A DNA stretch of 64,000 nucleotides, from NCBI GenBank assembly GCA_021234155.1, contig JAJEKV010000062.1, forward strand, positions 7,890,425-7,954,424, read 5' to 3'. The notes under the pieces are model-generated. The model searched no databases. It was not told the origin of the DNA and saw nothing but the letters and a program-made list of their open reading frames with translations. Shown piece by piece: positions 47,001 through 58,174 of this stretch (position 1 is its first letter; every line of letters begins with the position of its first letter). The stretch comes from Isoetes taiwanensis. Its lineage: Eukaryota; Streptophyta; Lycopodiopsida; Isoetales; Isoetaceae. The translations under genes were made by a program, and so were the position numbers.

Positions 47001-47046
47001 AGGGTTTGTAATATGAACCGCACAAGAAACGGCTCATAAAAACCCT
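47001..47046 (+). other. 3'-UTR hairpin of L-e
   Basis: AGGGTTT (47001-47007) pairs with AAACCCT (about 47040-47046). Inside, ATGA/TCAT and CCG/CGG form a further stem. It is placed between the ORF2 stop and the tail, like the hairpin at 3769-3835 of L-a, but the sequence differs. Confidence 0.5.
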
Positions 47047-47225
47047 ACAAAAAGTGTTCAGTTAAAAGCTGATTGATAACGACGCATCACTGCACGGCCA
47101 CGAAGCCGAAGTAAAGCGGGATGCTGGTAATAATAGAAAAAAGTCAGTCTTCAGAAAAGGCTACATCATAACAGCGTGACGTGCTAGTAGCATCCTTTCA
47201 GGGAGCTCGCCCATGCTACACAAGT

Positions 47226-47282
47226 CCAGGGGCCTGAGGGCACAAGGGAAGTTAATTTCTATTCTATTCTATTCTATTCTAT
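47226..47282 (+). repeat. Weak terminal hairpin and (TTCTA)n tail of L-e
   Basis: GCC/GGC with loop TGAG inside TCC/GGA (about 47226-47249), then (TTCTA)n to 47282. The tail matches that of L-a; the stem is weaker. Confidence 0.6.
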
Positions 47283-47777
47283 ACTCTCTAGGTTAATTAT
47301 TCTAGAACATTTTAGAGCTCATAGATGATGCCCCATAAACATCATCATTGGAGGTAGAAACAGTATCACATGGCATCGAGCTTACTAGCTAGAACATCGT
47401 TTATTAACTTTAGATCCATGTAGAAATTCCTGCAAGCAATGGAAAGGGTAAAATGATAAAAACCTAATAGACTCAATGTTAGGCCAAACTTCCACCTTGC
47501 CAACAAGCCAACCGAGGTTGGCCAAGGTTGGAGAGGTTGGTATGAGAATCCAAGAGTTTGTTTGTTTAATGATCAGAGTGCAAAAAAAATGGAACTACAA
47601 AAAATTCATACGAATTTCACAGTAGAAAGTTGTAACTAAAATTAATGTAAATAACTTAAAAATTATGAAAGTGAATGGAATAAAGTGAAAATTCAAATTC
47701 AAATGTCTGAAATCAAAGAACTTAAAATATAGAACATGTTAATTTCAAAACCAAAAGTAACTCAAACTAAAACTAAA
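47283..47777. other. AT-rich spacer
   Basis: No gene seen. GGTTGG-type short repeats lie at about 47510-47545. Confidence 0.4.
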
Positions 47778-49560
47778 CTATGCATCTGGATTATCATGTA
47801 GGTCGGCTTCAGATTCCTCTTCCCCTTCCTCTTCACAAATTTCATCCTTGCTACTCTCGGTAGAGTCATTAGTTTTCTCATCACTGCTTTTAGATAAAAC
47901 ATGCTCTGATGTTACCTCATGCAATTCTGAAAGTGATCTAACTCTTGGTCCACGTGGTCGAGGCTGTGGTGGAAAATAAATCCTTTGTTCACGTTCAATC
48001 CTATCCACTTCACTCTGTTTATCAAGTAATCATATTTCATCACCAATGCATAACCTATGCATTTGTAACACAAGCCACATCAATTTGCATTTGCAATGCT
48101 AACCATATCCATATTAAATTAATGATCAGTTTTCACAGCATAGTAATGCAACCATGCATTTAAAATAACCATTGAACCCATGGAATGTAGACTATACAAT
48201 ATCAATACATTCAATCCGAAGAGTAACACAGACCTTTCACAATATAATTCGATCTTCCTTTTGTCTTCCCGAGGGTGTGTAGTGTACATTTTAGATTACA
48301 GTTTTTATGGCCAGTTTCGGCCTCTCTGCCGGACCGACCTCTTGCCTCATTCTGGTTTGGCATGGTCTTATTAGACCAATATTTTCAAATGAAGAAATGG
48401 CTCCAAATAATTGGGCCGATTATCTTCATGCTGTACCTTTGTATAAATACCCATATCAAGGGTTTAACAAAACAAATTAAGCAATGCTTCCTAATGACAT
48501 GTTTACATCATAATAATAGCATTAGGGCTTAACATATGGCTAGTCAAGTGCATGTCTTTAACCTGAAACAATTCAGTGCTAAAGCCCCCTTCATAACTCT
48601 GTATTGTTTTTCTTTATCTGAACCTTTTACTTCATTAGTGTAGACAACTTTCTTAGTCTGACACTTGTTCCCCCGAAGTCTTAAGTCCACAATTCTGACA
48701 GATTATGATATGAACCTATATGTTTCTGACATAATTCTTACACCTTGGCTGCCACCGCTATCGAACAAAGAATATTGTTCCTTAATTCGTGCTTGCAACG
48801 ACAAATTCTCACCTATAATTTTCGTGAGATAAGAATACCATGTATTCATTGATTCCAAATCTTCCATTTGAGTTGGAGATTTATAAAGTGCATACAACAA
48901 ATAAGCAATAACATGAATAGGATATCTCATCATCCTCCATGTACTGCCACCGTCATCTTGATCACAGAAAGATCAATTTCAATAACTGCAATTTTTTCAT
49001 CATCCACTTGATCTGCAAGTACATCAAAATGAAACGAACTGACAGAGATCAAGACCTCTAGAAATGCAGTTAGATTTCTGCAATTGCTTGGTCTTTGCAA
49101 ATCTACTAGTGCCATCTTCTGATGAAGGGTGTACATGGTCCCACTATTTGTAATAACATGAAACCATCCATATATATCCTGCCAACAGGTTCACAGACAC
49201 AACCAAAAAGTTAGAAGGAAATCAGGTTTGAAATAACTATACCTTTTGCTTGACCCAGCTTAATTTGTTATCTCCATAGCGAGGAGATGATACACATCTT
49301 ACTGATAAATGCTTAAAGAATTTCCTGGTCCCTTCATCATGAAATCCATCACACCTTCCTATACTAGACAGAAATTAAATTTCAATGAACAACAATGGTT
49401 GCCTATAGACAACATCCTCTGTGATGTTACCTTCAATAAAATAAGAAGCTGTAAGGAACGTATAAAATTGAAACAAGGTGTGTGATGAGATGTTTTGTCA
49501 TCCCACAGCAACAAGAGGATGCGCACGCCTACTGCTGATTTTCGTTTTAGCATAGACAAA
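47778..49560 (-). CDS. Unrecognised split gene or remnant
   Basis: Several minus-strand open segments read like consecutive exons: 49560-49359; 49136-48930 (LTAFLEVLISVSSFHFDVLA); 48933-48703 (MRYPIHVIAYLLYALYKSP, NTWYSYLTKIIGENLSLQ); and 48008-47778, an acidic C-terminal end (CEEEGEEESEADLHDNPDA) that ends at a stop. The middle part is faintly like the conserved region of hAT transposases, where a His-containing helix is followed by a long helical domain, but no catalytic residue or hATC dimerisation motif can be pointed to. A host gene of unknown function is equally possible. Splice sites were not worked out with certainty. Confidence 0.35.
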
Positions 49561-50612
49561 TTAATACTAGCAGAAGTGGAAATGAAACAGAAATAGAGTA
49601 TTTAGAGACAAAAGTATTTAGAGTATTACCTTCTTTTCGAAATGTACACAAACGAATCAAATGCCTGCTCTATAGCACAAAGGTAATATTAAAAAATAGT
49701 TGACTGAAAGATTTTCAAGAACATAGGTTGTAGGTTCATTCTCGTCATTTCCTACATGTCACTTCAAACAAGAATAGTAGAATCTCTGAGCATGTCCTCA
49801 TGTACCTGGTATCCAGCAACAAACAACGTGCCATCATCTGGAAATTATTCCAATATAAGCAGCCCAAGGAGTTGAACTTTAGCATTCCAGTGCTGCTATT
49901 TTTATACCTTGTTTGCAAGATATAAATACTTTACATCTTTTTATGGTTTGGAACATAAACTTTACACCTGCTTATAAAGCTTACCTACACCTGCTTACAG
50001 AAAGAAAAAGATGTCGAAGGAAACAAGATACACTTAGAATGGCCTCCAACAAACACACGACTGCAACCAAGAACTCTGTCATTTTCTAATGCTCAAGGAT
50101 GTTGAATGCAAATGTACATAGCAAAGAAAGCAAAACAAGTAAACTAGACAAGAAGAACAAGATAGCAATGCTCAAAGAAATACCTTTGTACATACGATTA
50201 GCAAAACTTGTGATGGAAGGAAATGCATTCAAGCAAATCGAGATACTTGTTCTTCTGCATCTGCAACTAGTCAGCGGTCAAAATAGACCAAGAAGAATGG
50301 AAGAAGCAAGGTTCTATGATGTGTTAAGTCTCGATTGCAATGCCTTCGATCTCACTTTAGATCAATCGCTCGTTTTTTGAAAGGTCACAATCCTCAACAA
50401 AAAAGTCAGTTACCAAAAGTCTTATCAAGGCCAACTTCCATTGGAATTTTACAAATCTTACGGTATTGGGCAATATAGATAAAATACGAGATTTGGTTTG
50501 TCGGAAGTTTTAAACTAAAACATGGGGCTCGGTCCAAGAGATGAAGATGTCTTTCTACCAACAATGTATTAACCCATCTCTATAGGCAACAAATACTTGT
50601 TAGAAAATATAT
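49561..50612. other. Unassigned AT-rich stretch
   Basis: No recognisable gene. A 93-codon plus-strand frame at 50099 has no recognisable feature and is likely chance. Confidence 0.4.
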
Positions 50613-51017
50613 TTGTCTCAAATATGCATATGGCTTGCTTGCATGCGCCTAAGCTCACGTTATTTGAAAATCGGACTGGAAGATGGTAGAGGATACAAAG
50701 GGCAAATTGTATATGTGCATTGTGTTCAGACTCCAGATGGCAAAATTGAAGATGAAACGCGTACCTTGTTAACCCGTAAGTGTTATGAGGACATTAGAAC
50801 TCAGTATTCTATACATGAAAGCTCATTAGTTGTGCTCTTTGGACTCTCAATAAAACACTTGTGTTCTTATATGTATGAGGTGCTACAAAAAGAATGTATT
50901 TACTTGCAAGCAGAAGAGGCCAAGATGCATGGAAAAGATGTGGAGAGACATGAGTTGGAGGTTGATCCCATCGATCCGAGCCATCGGATCGGCATTCTCG
51001 AATGAGCGAGCATGCAT

Positions 51018-51050
51018 CTCTTGCATGCATGCATGCATTGCATGCATTTT
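51018..51050. repeat. (TGCA)n microsatellite
   Basis: CATGCATGCATGCATGCA-type run inside the UTR of L-f. Confidence 0.9.
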
Positions 51051-51165
51051 CTATGGCTCTGGTTCATTTGGTTCTTGCAACTTCTTCATCGACATTTTCT
51101 TCTCTCTCAGCAGTTCCTTTGACTCCCACCCACCCTCCCTTAATGTTTATGTTATTGTAAATGTT

Positions 51166-51270
51166 GTTTTTGTTGCGTGGCACGCATGACCAGCCCCTCG
51201 CATTTTCGAGGTTGTTTTTTTGTCGCGTGGCACGCGTGATCAGCCCTTCGCTTTTCGAGGTTGTTGTTTT
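51166..51270. repeat. Two-unit tandem repeat of about 55 bases
   Basis: Each unit reads CGTGGCACGC, then TGA, CAGCCC, TCGC, TTTTCGAGGTTGTT. The units begin near 51175 and 51233 and differ by several bases. The CTCG/CGAGG parts could form small stems. Confidence 0.8.
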
Positions 51271-51398
51271 CTTATCTTTGTGTTCTAGTTTGTTGATGTG
51301 CAGGTACAGCGGGATGCGCGACTCCATCTTCTTCAGGCTTCGGGGGTTTCTTTGTATGAGCGCTTGTTTTTGCAGCCTTACGTTGTGTCCAAGCCCCT

Positions 51399-51479
51399 TG
51401 CAGAGGGCTTATCACTAGGGTTTTTTCTCGAAAACTCGAAAGGGCGAGGTTTTTTAATCTCGGTGATAAGCTTTCTGCA
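51399..51479 (+). other. Conserved 3'-UTR hairpin (L-f)
   Basis: A 17-base arm at 51399-51415 (TGCAGAGGGCTTATCAC) pairs with 51463-51479 (GTGATAAGCTTTCTGCA) with two mismatched positions. The inside aligns with the hairpin at 3769-3835: CTAGGGTTTTTT, a small CTCG/CGAG stem, GGGCGAGG and TTTTTTAATC. The outer stem differs in sequence but keeps pairing. Confidence 0.8.
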
Positions 51480-51480
51480 G

Positions 51481-51842
51481 ACTTAACCGACATCTGTAGA
51501 ATTTTTTTGGGGTCCAGATGATATAACTGGATATTCCCTGTATTTTTTCATTGTGGGTAGCTTGCAAATATGCAGATACTCACTCTCAACCATTGTAGAA
51601 TTCTGCTGAGATGAATGAAAAGCCTAGCTAGCTTATGGTGATATACTATAGTTTGTATATTCTTGTTCTATAGGCTTGATAGGTCTCTAAAGGACATAAT
51701 AAAATGATGGTCGTCATGATACGCCAAGGCATCCTTAAAGGAGCACTGAGATTCTCTGTTATTGTTTTATGACCAAATAGTTGTTTGCATATGCTTATCT
51801 AGAAGCCACCAAGATCAAGTTGTTTGTTGTGCTCTATACTAA
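51481..51842. other. Unassigned spacer
   Basis: No gene seen. TCCAG and CTGGA near 51513 could form a short stem after L-f. Confidence 0.4.
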
Positions 51843-52003
51843 AGAGGTAGAGAAGCATTCGGCTATGCAAGGATCGTAGGTGGTGAACACCTCCAATCCA
51901 ACTAAGTATTTTAGCAAAATCCTAGAGGTAGAGAAGCATTCGGCTATGCAAGGATCGTAGGTGGTGAACACCTCCAATCCAACCAAGTATTTTAGCAAAT
52001 CCT
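51843..52003. repeat. 81-base tandem duplication
   Basis: Two nearly perfect units begin AGAGGTAGAGAAGCATTCGG at 51843 and 51924. They differ by about two bases, so the duplication is recent. Confidence 0.95.
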
Positions 52004-52090
52004 AGTTTAAAATATGTTTGTCTATTTTTGGCACGTAAGGAAAATTGCTCTCACAAAAAACATCAAAATAAACCACAAAATTTTCAATAA

Positions 52091-52110
52091 AGGAATAGAA
52101 TAGAATAGAA
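52091..52110. repeat. (GAATA)n run
   Basis: Four units. It is the reverse complement of the (TATTC)n tails of L-a and L-e, so it may be the orphan tail of a minus-strand copy, but no LINE body is seen to its right. Confidence 0.8.
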
Positions 52111-52503
52111 TAGGGAGTAGGTTAATTTTTAAATAGAGGAACTATCAAAGAAAATAGATTCCATTTGAATAAGCAGATGGCTAATTTCTTAAGATGCAAT
52201 CTACTACAAAGGGAAAGGAATACGAACATGAATCAAAGCATCCATCGCTTAAAGAAGTAGCACTGAAGTGCCTCTTTTCTCGTACAATTATGAGGCAAAA
52301 GACAAAGAATCCATACCTTCATAAAGCATTGCGAACAATCACCTGTAAAAGCTTGTAAATAATTAAACAACCTGCCCAATAAAGTCAAGTCTCAGCAGCA
52401 AAGTGCTCCAAACATTTGTTGTAAATTTTAGAAAACCAATGGAACCCCATCTAATTGGTCAGGTTCTGTGGTATACATCCCCATATATTAATAGTTACAT
52501 AAA

Positions 52504-52783
52504 TGATATCTCCAAAGCATTAGAAAATGATGCAATGATTTTGATGCAGCAAACCCCCGTGCACAAACCCTGAAGAAGATTAAGATTAAAAAACAAAAAC
52601 CAAAGATCCAAAATTCTACAATACCTTCAAATAACATGCTGATATCTCCAAAGAATTGAGATGATGCAATGATGTCGATGCAACAAACTTCGGTGCATAA
52701 ACCCTGAAGAAGATTCAGATAAAAAAAACAAAAAACAAAAACCGGAGATCCAAAGGTTTGCAATCCCTTCAAATAGCATGGCA
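52504..52783. repeat. Tandem duplication of about 136-144 bases
   Basis: TGATATCTCCAAAG begins each unit at 52504 and 52640. Both contain AAACCCTGAAGAAGATT and CCTTCAAATA. The units differ by many substitutions and small indels, so the event is older than the one at 51843. Confidence 0.85.
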
Positions 52784-54439
52784 GACCATATAGTGATGAG
52801 AAGAAAACCTGGACATGGGAAGAAATAATGGATTCATCAGTTTCGCATTGATCCTTCAAAGAAAGAAAATACAACAAAGTAGGTTTGCAAATAAGAACCC
52901 TAAAACTTCATAAACGGGAAATGAAGTAGATAAATTCATCTCATTTCGCAAGAAGTACACCACATTCTCTACTTCGACATAGGTCCGTATCTTCATCTGA
53001 ATAATGGAAATTCATTTAATATCAAAAAAATTGCTCTTAAAGAGCAAGAGAGCAAAAACACATGCAATCTAGAGAAAAGCAAAGAAATTATTAATGCCAC
53101 TGGCGCCAATGACCAAGGCGCAGAACATAACAAAGCATCTTTTCCAAATGTTGCCCCAAATAATTGCCGCATGTAAGATAAAAATAAATGATTTGGCTTA
53201 ACAAACTCGTTCTGGATCTACCTAAATCCACTCGTCCATCGCTGCATGATTCGCGACATGCACATGCAAATAGGAAGCATGCCCTGTCGATAGGATCAAG
53301 GATAGAAATCCAAGAAGCAAAAATCATAGAGAAAAGTTCTACGATATTTGGATAATCGGGAAGTTTTTTCGGCGATCAAAACCCCCATAATCTTAGGAAA
53401 TCGACATAAGAAAAATTCCAAAAATATTTTTAGCCAAACCGAAAAATTCCAAATTAACAAGATTGATAACATTCTTTTACTTTTTAAAATAAATTTGCGT
53501 ACCTCATCTATGAATGCTTTTCTCCTTGACGTGGGCAATTTAAAGGAGCTGGATCAAGGCAAAGGAAGTCACATGTTTCTATGTACATGAATACTGCGCA
53601 CAAGACTTACCATTTCATAAGTCCAGATAAAGAAAATGAACCACTTATTGTCTTTTGTAACAACCCAAAATCAATCAATGGCTGCATCTCTGCCTTTGCC
53701 AAGTCATTCACATGGGAATCTGCACAAACATCTAACAATGTCGCTATAAATTTCTCATTGTTTCACATAAATAAAAATGTCAATGTTTCAATCTTAAAAC
53801 TTAGGCTTAGGATTAGCATACCCATGGTCTAAAGGTATGAAGGTCTTTCCTCCAGCAATATTTCTTACCATTCTTGTGTCTTCCATGAAGTCGACTGAGG
53901 TCTTCTGCCAGATGCTACCATCTAGCATCAGAGGGATCTGTACAATGTTGCAAAACCTCCATGGCTTCAATATAGCAAAACCTCCGCCAGCTATTCTAGC
54001 CTCAAGGTACTGTCGAGAGAGGGTTCAACAAACGGAATAAAAACTAGGGCAAATACGTCTCCGAACTCCAGCCTCCATTGAAAAATCATGGCTGCTCTGG
54101 AACTCAAATTAAACCTAAATCATCTTTCATCCACGAACCCTAAAGTAGAAGCCTTGTTGGTTGCATGAAATTTAAATAATTAATTTTTTAAGGAATAAAA
54201 ACATGCAAGGGAAAACCATTGCAAAACCATAGATAAAATGCCATTCAAATATGAGAATACAGTGTGCACTCTAGATATACTGATTAGTACGCCTCGCGCA
54301 ATATGCCCATCAAAAACCGTAGGAAAAACTGACAAAAATACAAAAAAAAAAAAAAAAAAAAACCGATCATTGTTCTATATATTTGAATGAGATCATTTCT
54401 GCTAGTTGCAACTAGCTCTAGGAAAAGCTGTGAGTGTTG
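52784..54439. other. Unassigned AT-rich stretch
   Basis: No gene recognised. 53445-53466 nearly repeats 27395-27416. 54261-54300 resembles 36067-36105. An A-run lies at 54342-54362. Confidence 0.4.
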
Positions 54440-54760
54440 TGCCTTCTAAGGAATACGTGGTGAGTTGGATAGAATTCCTACCCTTGAAAGAATATTAGTT
54501 TCCCCTAGTATGGATCCACCAGAGAGACTAGATAGAAAATCTGGTGAAATGGAAACATAGAGTTGTCTCAGAGGCGACATGGGGGAGTCGTCATTTCATG
54601 ACTCAATATTCAAATGTGATGGCCAAGGGATGGCTCAACGGTCTAGGACCAATTCTGGAGGACAAGAATTTCGGGGGCGAGTAATGTCATGCCCAAATGT
54701 TGTCAAACGATTGATGTGAATTTGCATGCAATAAATCGGCCACAAATTATGGTTGTTGTC
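54440..54760 (+). mobile_element. Ty3/gypsy chromovirus 3' fragment (fossil)
   Basis: The plus strand holds phrases resembling a chromodomain (LVKWKHRVVSEATWG) that ends chromovirus integrases, then an ending like ILEDKNFGG. Just after comes TGTCATGCCC at about 54687, which looks like the start of an LTR. Only a few hundred bases remain, in several frames. Family: Ty3/gypsy, chromovirus lineage, judged from the chromodomain. It lies against the opposite-strand element that follows. Confidence 0.5.
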
Positions 54761-57700
54761 CTAAGTTGATTTGTTGCACAACACTTGGGGGTTAATCGGT
54801 GTGCATGAATAATCCTGTACCAATACGTACAGGACTAAACTCCCCCCCACCAAACGACACTCAGGGATGAGAAAAGGGGGAAGAGTCTCAGGCGGTAGAA
54901 ACCCAGCAACTTCAAAATCATCTTGGCGTGTATGAGGGCGGTTGCCAGAGTGGTAGTTGGCAATGAGTTCTTGGCGTGCCGTGAGAGCTTCAGGAGTGTT
55001 AAGACCAATTGCTTGATGGGCATCAATAAGAAACCCAGAGTGAACCATTTCTTCGAGGGCACGGTGGGCCTCAGCAAGGACAAACTGCCATTCCATGAGA
55101 AGGCAGGTTTGAAGGCCAAAGGTGCTGACGCTGGCATTGGGGTTGCAGTAATAGATAGGGCAATTTCTTGCAAGAGAACTCAACAGTAGGCACTTTAAAG
55201 CAGCACAAGAACCTGCTTGTCGGTGAACAGAAGGATCCGGGAGGTGGCAGCACGCTCTAAGAATTGATCGAGTCTCCAGACAGCGTGAGTAGGCGTCTAC
55301 CAACCTCGTTCATTTGGGATGAAGATCCAATTGCCAGTATGCTCCAAGGTAGCACCGTCCTCCCAATTAGAGCGGCGAACAAAACGTGGATCCCATCGAA
55401 GATCCGTGGAGATCTGAGCAGGAGTCCAATCAGCGTGACCTTCCATGACCTTAGTCCAGAAGAGAGGACGCCAGTCAGAGGTGAGATATCTGGGGCGTGG
55501 AGGGGCACCCAAAGAAGCATACTGAGATTGAGCAGTGCCTGTTTGCGTCGGCTTCTGGGCCTGCCCCATGAATTCTCGAACAAGGTCTGCATCAAGAGCA
55601 CTGCACCACTGGTCCCAATCAGAGCCAGATAGCATAGTGTACACCGGAGGAGAAACCCAACCCGTGGGTATGGTCTGACTGTCCAAAAAGGCTCGAAGCG
55701 TGTTATAGCCACCTAGGTGTTGTAAATACATTTGGGCAAATGGGAGGTCATCAGCGTCAGATAAGTTTTTCCGCACCTGTTCGAGCGTCTCAGCTTGCCA
55801 CAGAGGGAGGTGATGAGCAAGCTCAGACATCTACTCAATGCTGAAAGTGTTTACTTGAGCAGGATCCTGTAAATACTGCTTGTTTTGTAATAACAGCCAG
55901 TGAGCGTCAGGATTGCCTTGAAAAATTCGATGGGGCCCATCTAAGAACTTATCCTGTGTATCAGCCAGATAAAAATCATGAAGGACATAAGCCATGGGCT
56001 GGACCACGCAGAAAATTATAAAATCCGGAGCAGCACAGTGGAGAAGATCGTATACCAACAGAGCACAGAGTAAGCCTTTGTTTTCAATGGAAAGGTCAGG
56101 CCATATCTGAAGAAAATCTGTACTGCCAAGGGGCTCATTAAGCTTGCCTTGTGCCGAATACTACTTCAGAAGAAATAGATGGCGTCTGGCAACGACATAA
56201 TCCAGATAGCTTGAAGGTGTGAAAAAATCCCGTGGAATGAGGAGAGCAAGATTAATATACGTCTCATATTGACTTTGAGCTTCTTCTGCAGATTGAACAG
56301 CTTGCTGGACTTGATGCTCCAAATCTTGGACCTTGTTATCTTTGTCAGCTAGGAGACGGGATTGATCACGGAATCTTCTGTGAGAAAGCGTGGCCTGTGA
56401 AGATGAGGGCGCGTGAATGGAGTTTTGAAGCCGAAGAGTGGCAATTTCTGTATCATCAATTATCTTCTGCTTCTGACCTTCTGTGAGTTGAGCCTGAAGA
56501 GGTGTGACCTGACTTTGTAGCGTGGAAAGTTGGCCTTCTAGAGAAATGATGCGCTCATTGCGCCCATCGAGCTATTTGAGCTGATTGTTGTAATTCTGGA
56601 AGAGGTCTGTGTACATTGTTTGGAGGTCAGCAAGGAGGTTATCCTTGTTCTTTATCTGATCCAACAATTCTTGAATAGTGGACTGCAATTGAGCCTGTTG
56701 ATCAGTGAGCAGGTTAGTCTGTTCTTGTTCAGCCTTGAGAGATTCACGGGCCTGTAAAAGAGCCTCATGCTTTTGTTGAAGACTATCTTCTAGAGATTGA
56801 ACTTTGACGGTGGCTATCTGGAAATCCCTGTGAAGTGCCTCCGTGGTCTCCATGTAACTTTGAATGCCATTCATGAAGGTTTCCTGGGATTCTTGAAGCT
56901 TGAGCATAGAGGCTTGGACATCCTGTTGATATTGGTATAGGGTCTGTCTGGAGGGTGGGTGTAAAGGGCACGTTTGTCTTTGAGATTGGGATTCCTGGGA
57001 AACATTTTGAGAGCGAGAATGCACAGTTTCAGTGGATGAAGAGGAGACTGGTATGACTGGTTCGTGATGTGGAGCATGATGAGGGGAAGGAGAAGGACGA
57101 GGTCGTGAAGTCTCATCATGAAGGTCTTGGACATGAGGAATGAGATTTGAGGGTTGTTTGGTGGAAGCTTGAGAGGCCGTGGTCAGGTGTGTGGGCGAAC
57201 CCTGACTGGGGGGCGGGGAGACAATGACGGATGATGACCTGCAGGTGAGCACCCATGGCAGATTCAAGGCCCGAAGAGGGGGTTGCTCAGATGCGATCAA
57301 TTTCATGAAGGAGGCGGAGGAACAAAATTTGAGGCCAATCAATAGAATGGGTAGAGTGGATGGCCAAGATAGCAACGTGGAAAAACTGCTTATTGATGTG
57401 GGTGTTCTTGATGGAATACCCATAGAACTTGCGCCACAGAAAGTTGACAAAGGTATCATGTGTGTTGGCCTGATAAGGAAGTTGGCCATACTTAGTGACA
57501 TCCTGTTCCTGTAAAGCAGCCCAAGATAAAGAAGGCTTGTGAATAGGTAACTGGAATACCTGAGAAAGAAGAACCGGAGTGAGCAGAATATATGTCTGAT
57601 CAACTATGGTGTAACCAGCCATGGTGTTGACCATGTGAGCAACAAATTGCCTGAGTTGGTGCGGATTTGGTGCAGGGAAGTCCTGCCTAGAGAATTCATA

Positions 57701-58174
57701 CAGCCCGTTGCGTTCTGCAACTTCACGACTTGGACCTTCCAAGGAATCGCGAAAGGTTGGAGTTGAGAAAATAACAGACTCAAAGAGAGCCGGATCCCTG
57801 GGAGCAGTAACTTGAAGAGTTGGAAACTTGGGTGAAGTAGCCATGGTGAGAATCAAAGTGAACAAACCGAAGAGCGGAGTGAAAGAAGCCGGAGGGCGGA
57901 GAGCAGAAGACGAAAAGGAGTGAGGCAAAAAGGTTTTAGGGCACGCGACTGTGGCGAAGGGGTGTGATGAGAGGTGAAAGGTAACCGTTGATGGTGCCAG
58001 GTGGCAACAGAGCGAAAGAAGACGATTGAGAGACAAAATTTTGGCTAAGTCCCCGAGTAGTGAAGGAAGAACAGATGAACGGTAGAGATGAAGCGTAAAT
58101 GAATGGTAGGATGGGACAACTTGACGAAGGTACAAATAATAATGACAGACGGGCGTAAAAGGAATGAATAGCAA
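54761..58174 (-). mobile_element. Additional-ORF region of a Ty3/gypsy element (fossil)
   Basis: A minus-strand coding region lies 3' of the pol region, where Tat-lineage Ty3/gypsy elements can carry additional ORFs. Near its start (about 57843) it reads MATSPKFPTLQVTAPRDP, followed by a globular part (PHQLRQFVAHMVNTMAGYT, INKQFFHVAILAIHS) resembling plant-retrotransposon ORFs of unknown function. Then comes a Pro/Ser/His-rich linker and a long coiled coil (about 57000-56570, with LLTDQQAQLQSTIQELLDQI). Further pieces continue to 54761. No capsid, envelope or membrane segment is recognised. It is broken in several places and non-functional. It might instead belong to a second element. Confidence 0.5.

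Larger units (their letters stand above)
43321..47282 (+). mobile_element. L-e: nearly full-length non-L1 LINE
   Basis: The best preserved member of the non-L1 group. It carries the end of ORF1 (43324-43755), then ORF2 with endonuclease (about 43756-44478: DIICLVETWEHNVKRLP, SAGLACYVKNS, LIIAYYPPNSDK, LVGDLNAR, SIVDYVIMNG), a basic linker, reverse transcriptase (45086-45900) and a C-terminal domain. ORF2 is broken by about four frame changes or stops before 45530, then open to a stop at 46947. The 3' UTR (46948-47250) holds a hairpin at 47001-47046 and a weaker terminal hairpin, and the element ends in (TTCTA)n at 47257-47282. The 5' end is probably truncated inside ORF1. Confidence 0.9.
50613..51480 (+). 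mobile_element. L-f: LINE C-terminal remnant with long 3' UTR
   Basis: The plus-strand frame 50613-51005 keeps the outline of the LINE C-terminal domain: MRLSSRYLKIGLEDGR, then GKIEDETRTLL and CYEDIRTQYSI, matching RLSSHHLxVEVGRW, VEDExHxLL and CxxYxDIR of the other copies. The zinc-like Cys and His are partly lost. The 3' UTR contains a TGCA microsatellite, a two-unit tandem repeat and the strong hairpin at 51399-51479. No pentanucleotide tail was found after it, so the 3' end is not fixed. Confidence 0.6.

Noticed and set aside
47778-49560. Firm call of a hAT transposase
   Set aside because: The resemblance is faint; no catalytic residue or hATC motif could be identified, so it is listed only as unrecognised.
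55264-57514. Plus-strand open frames opposite the LTR-element region
   Set aside because: They mirror the minus-strand coding region and have no recognisable features.
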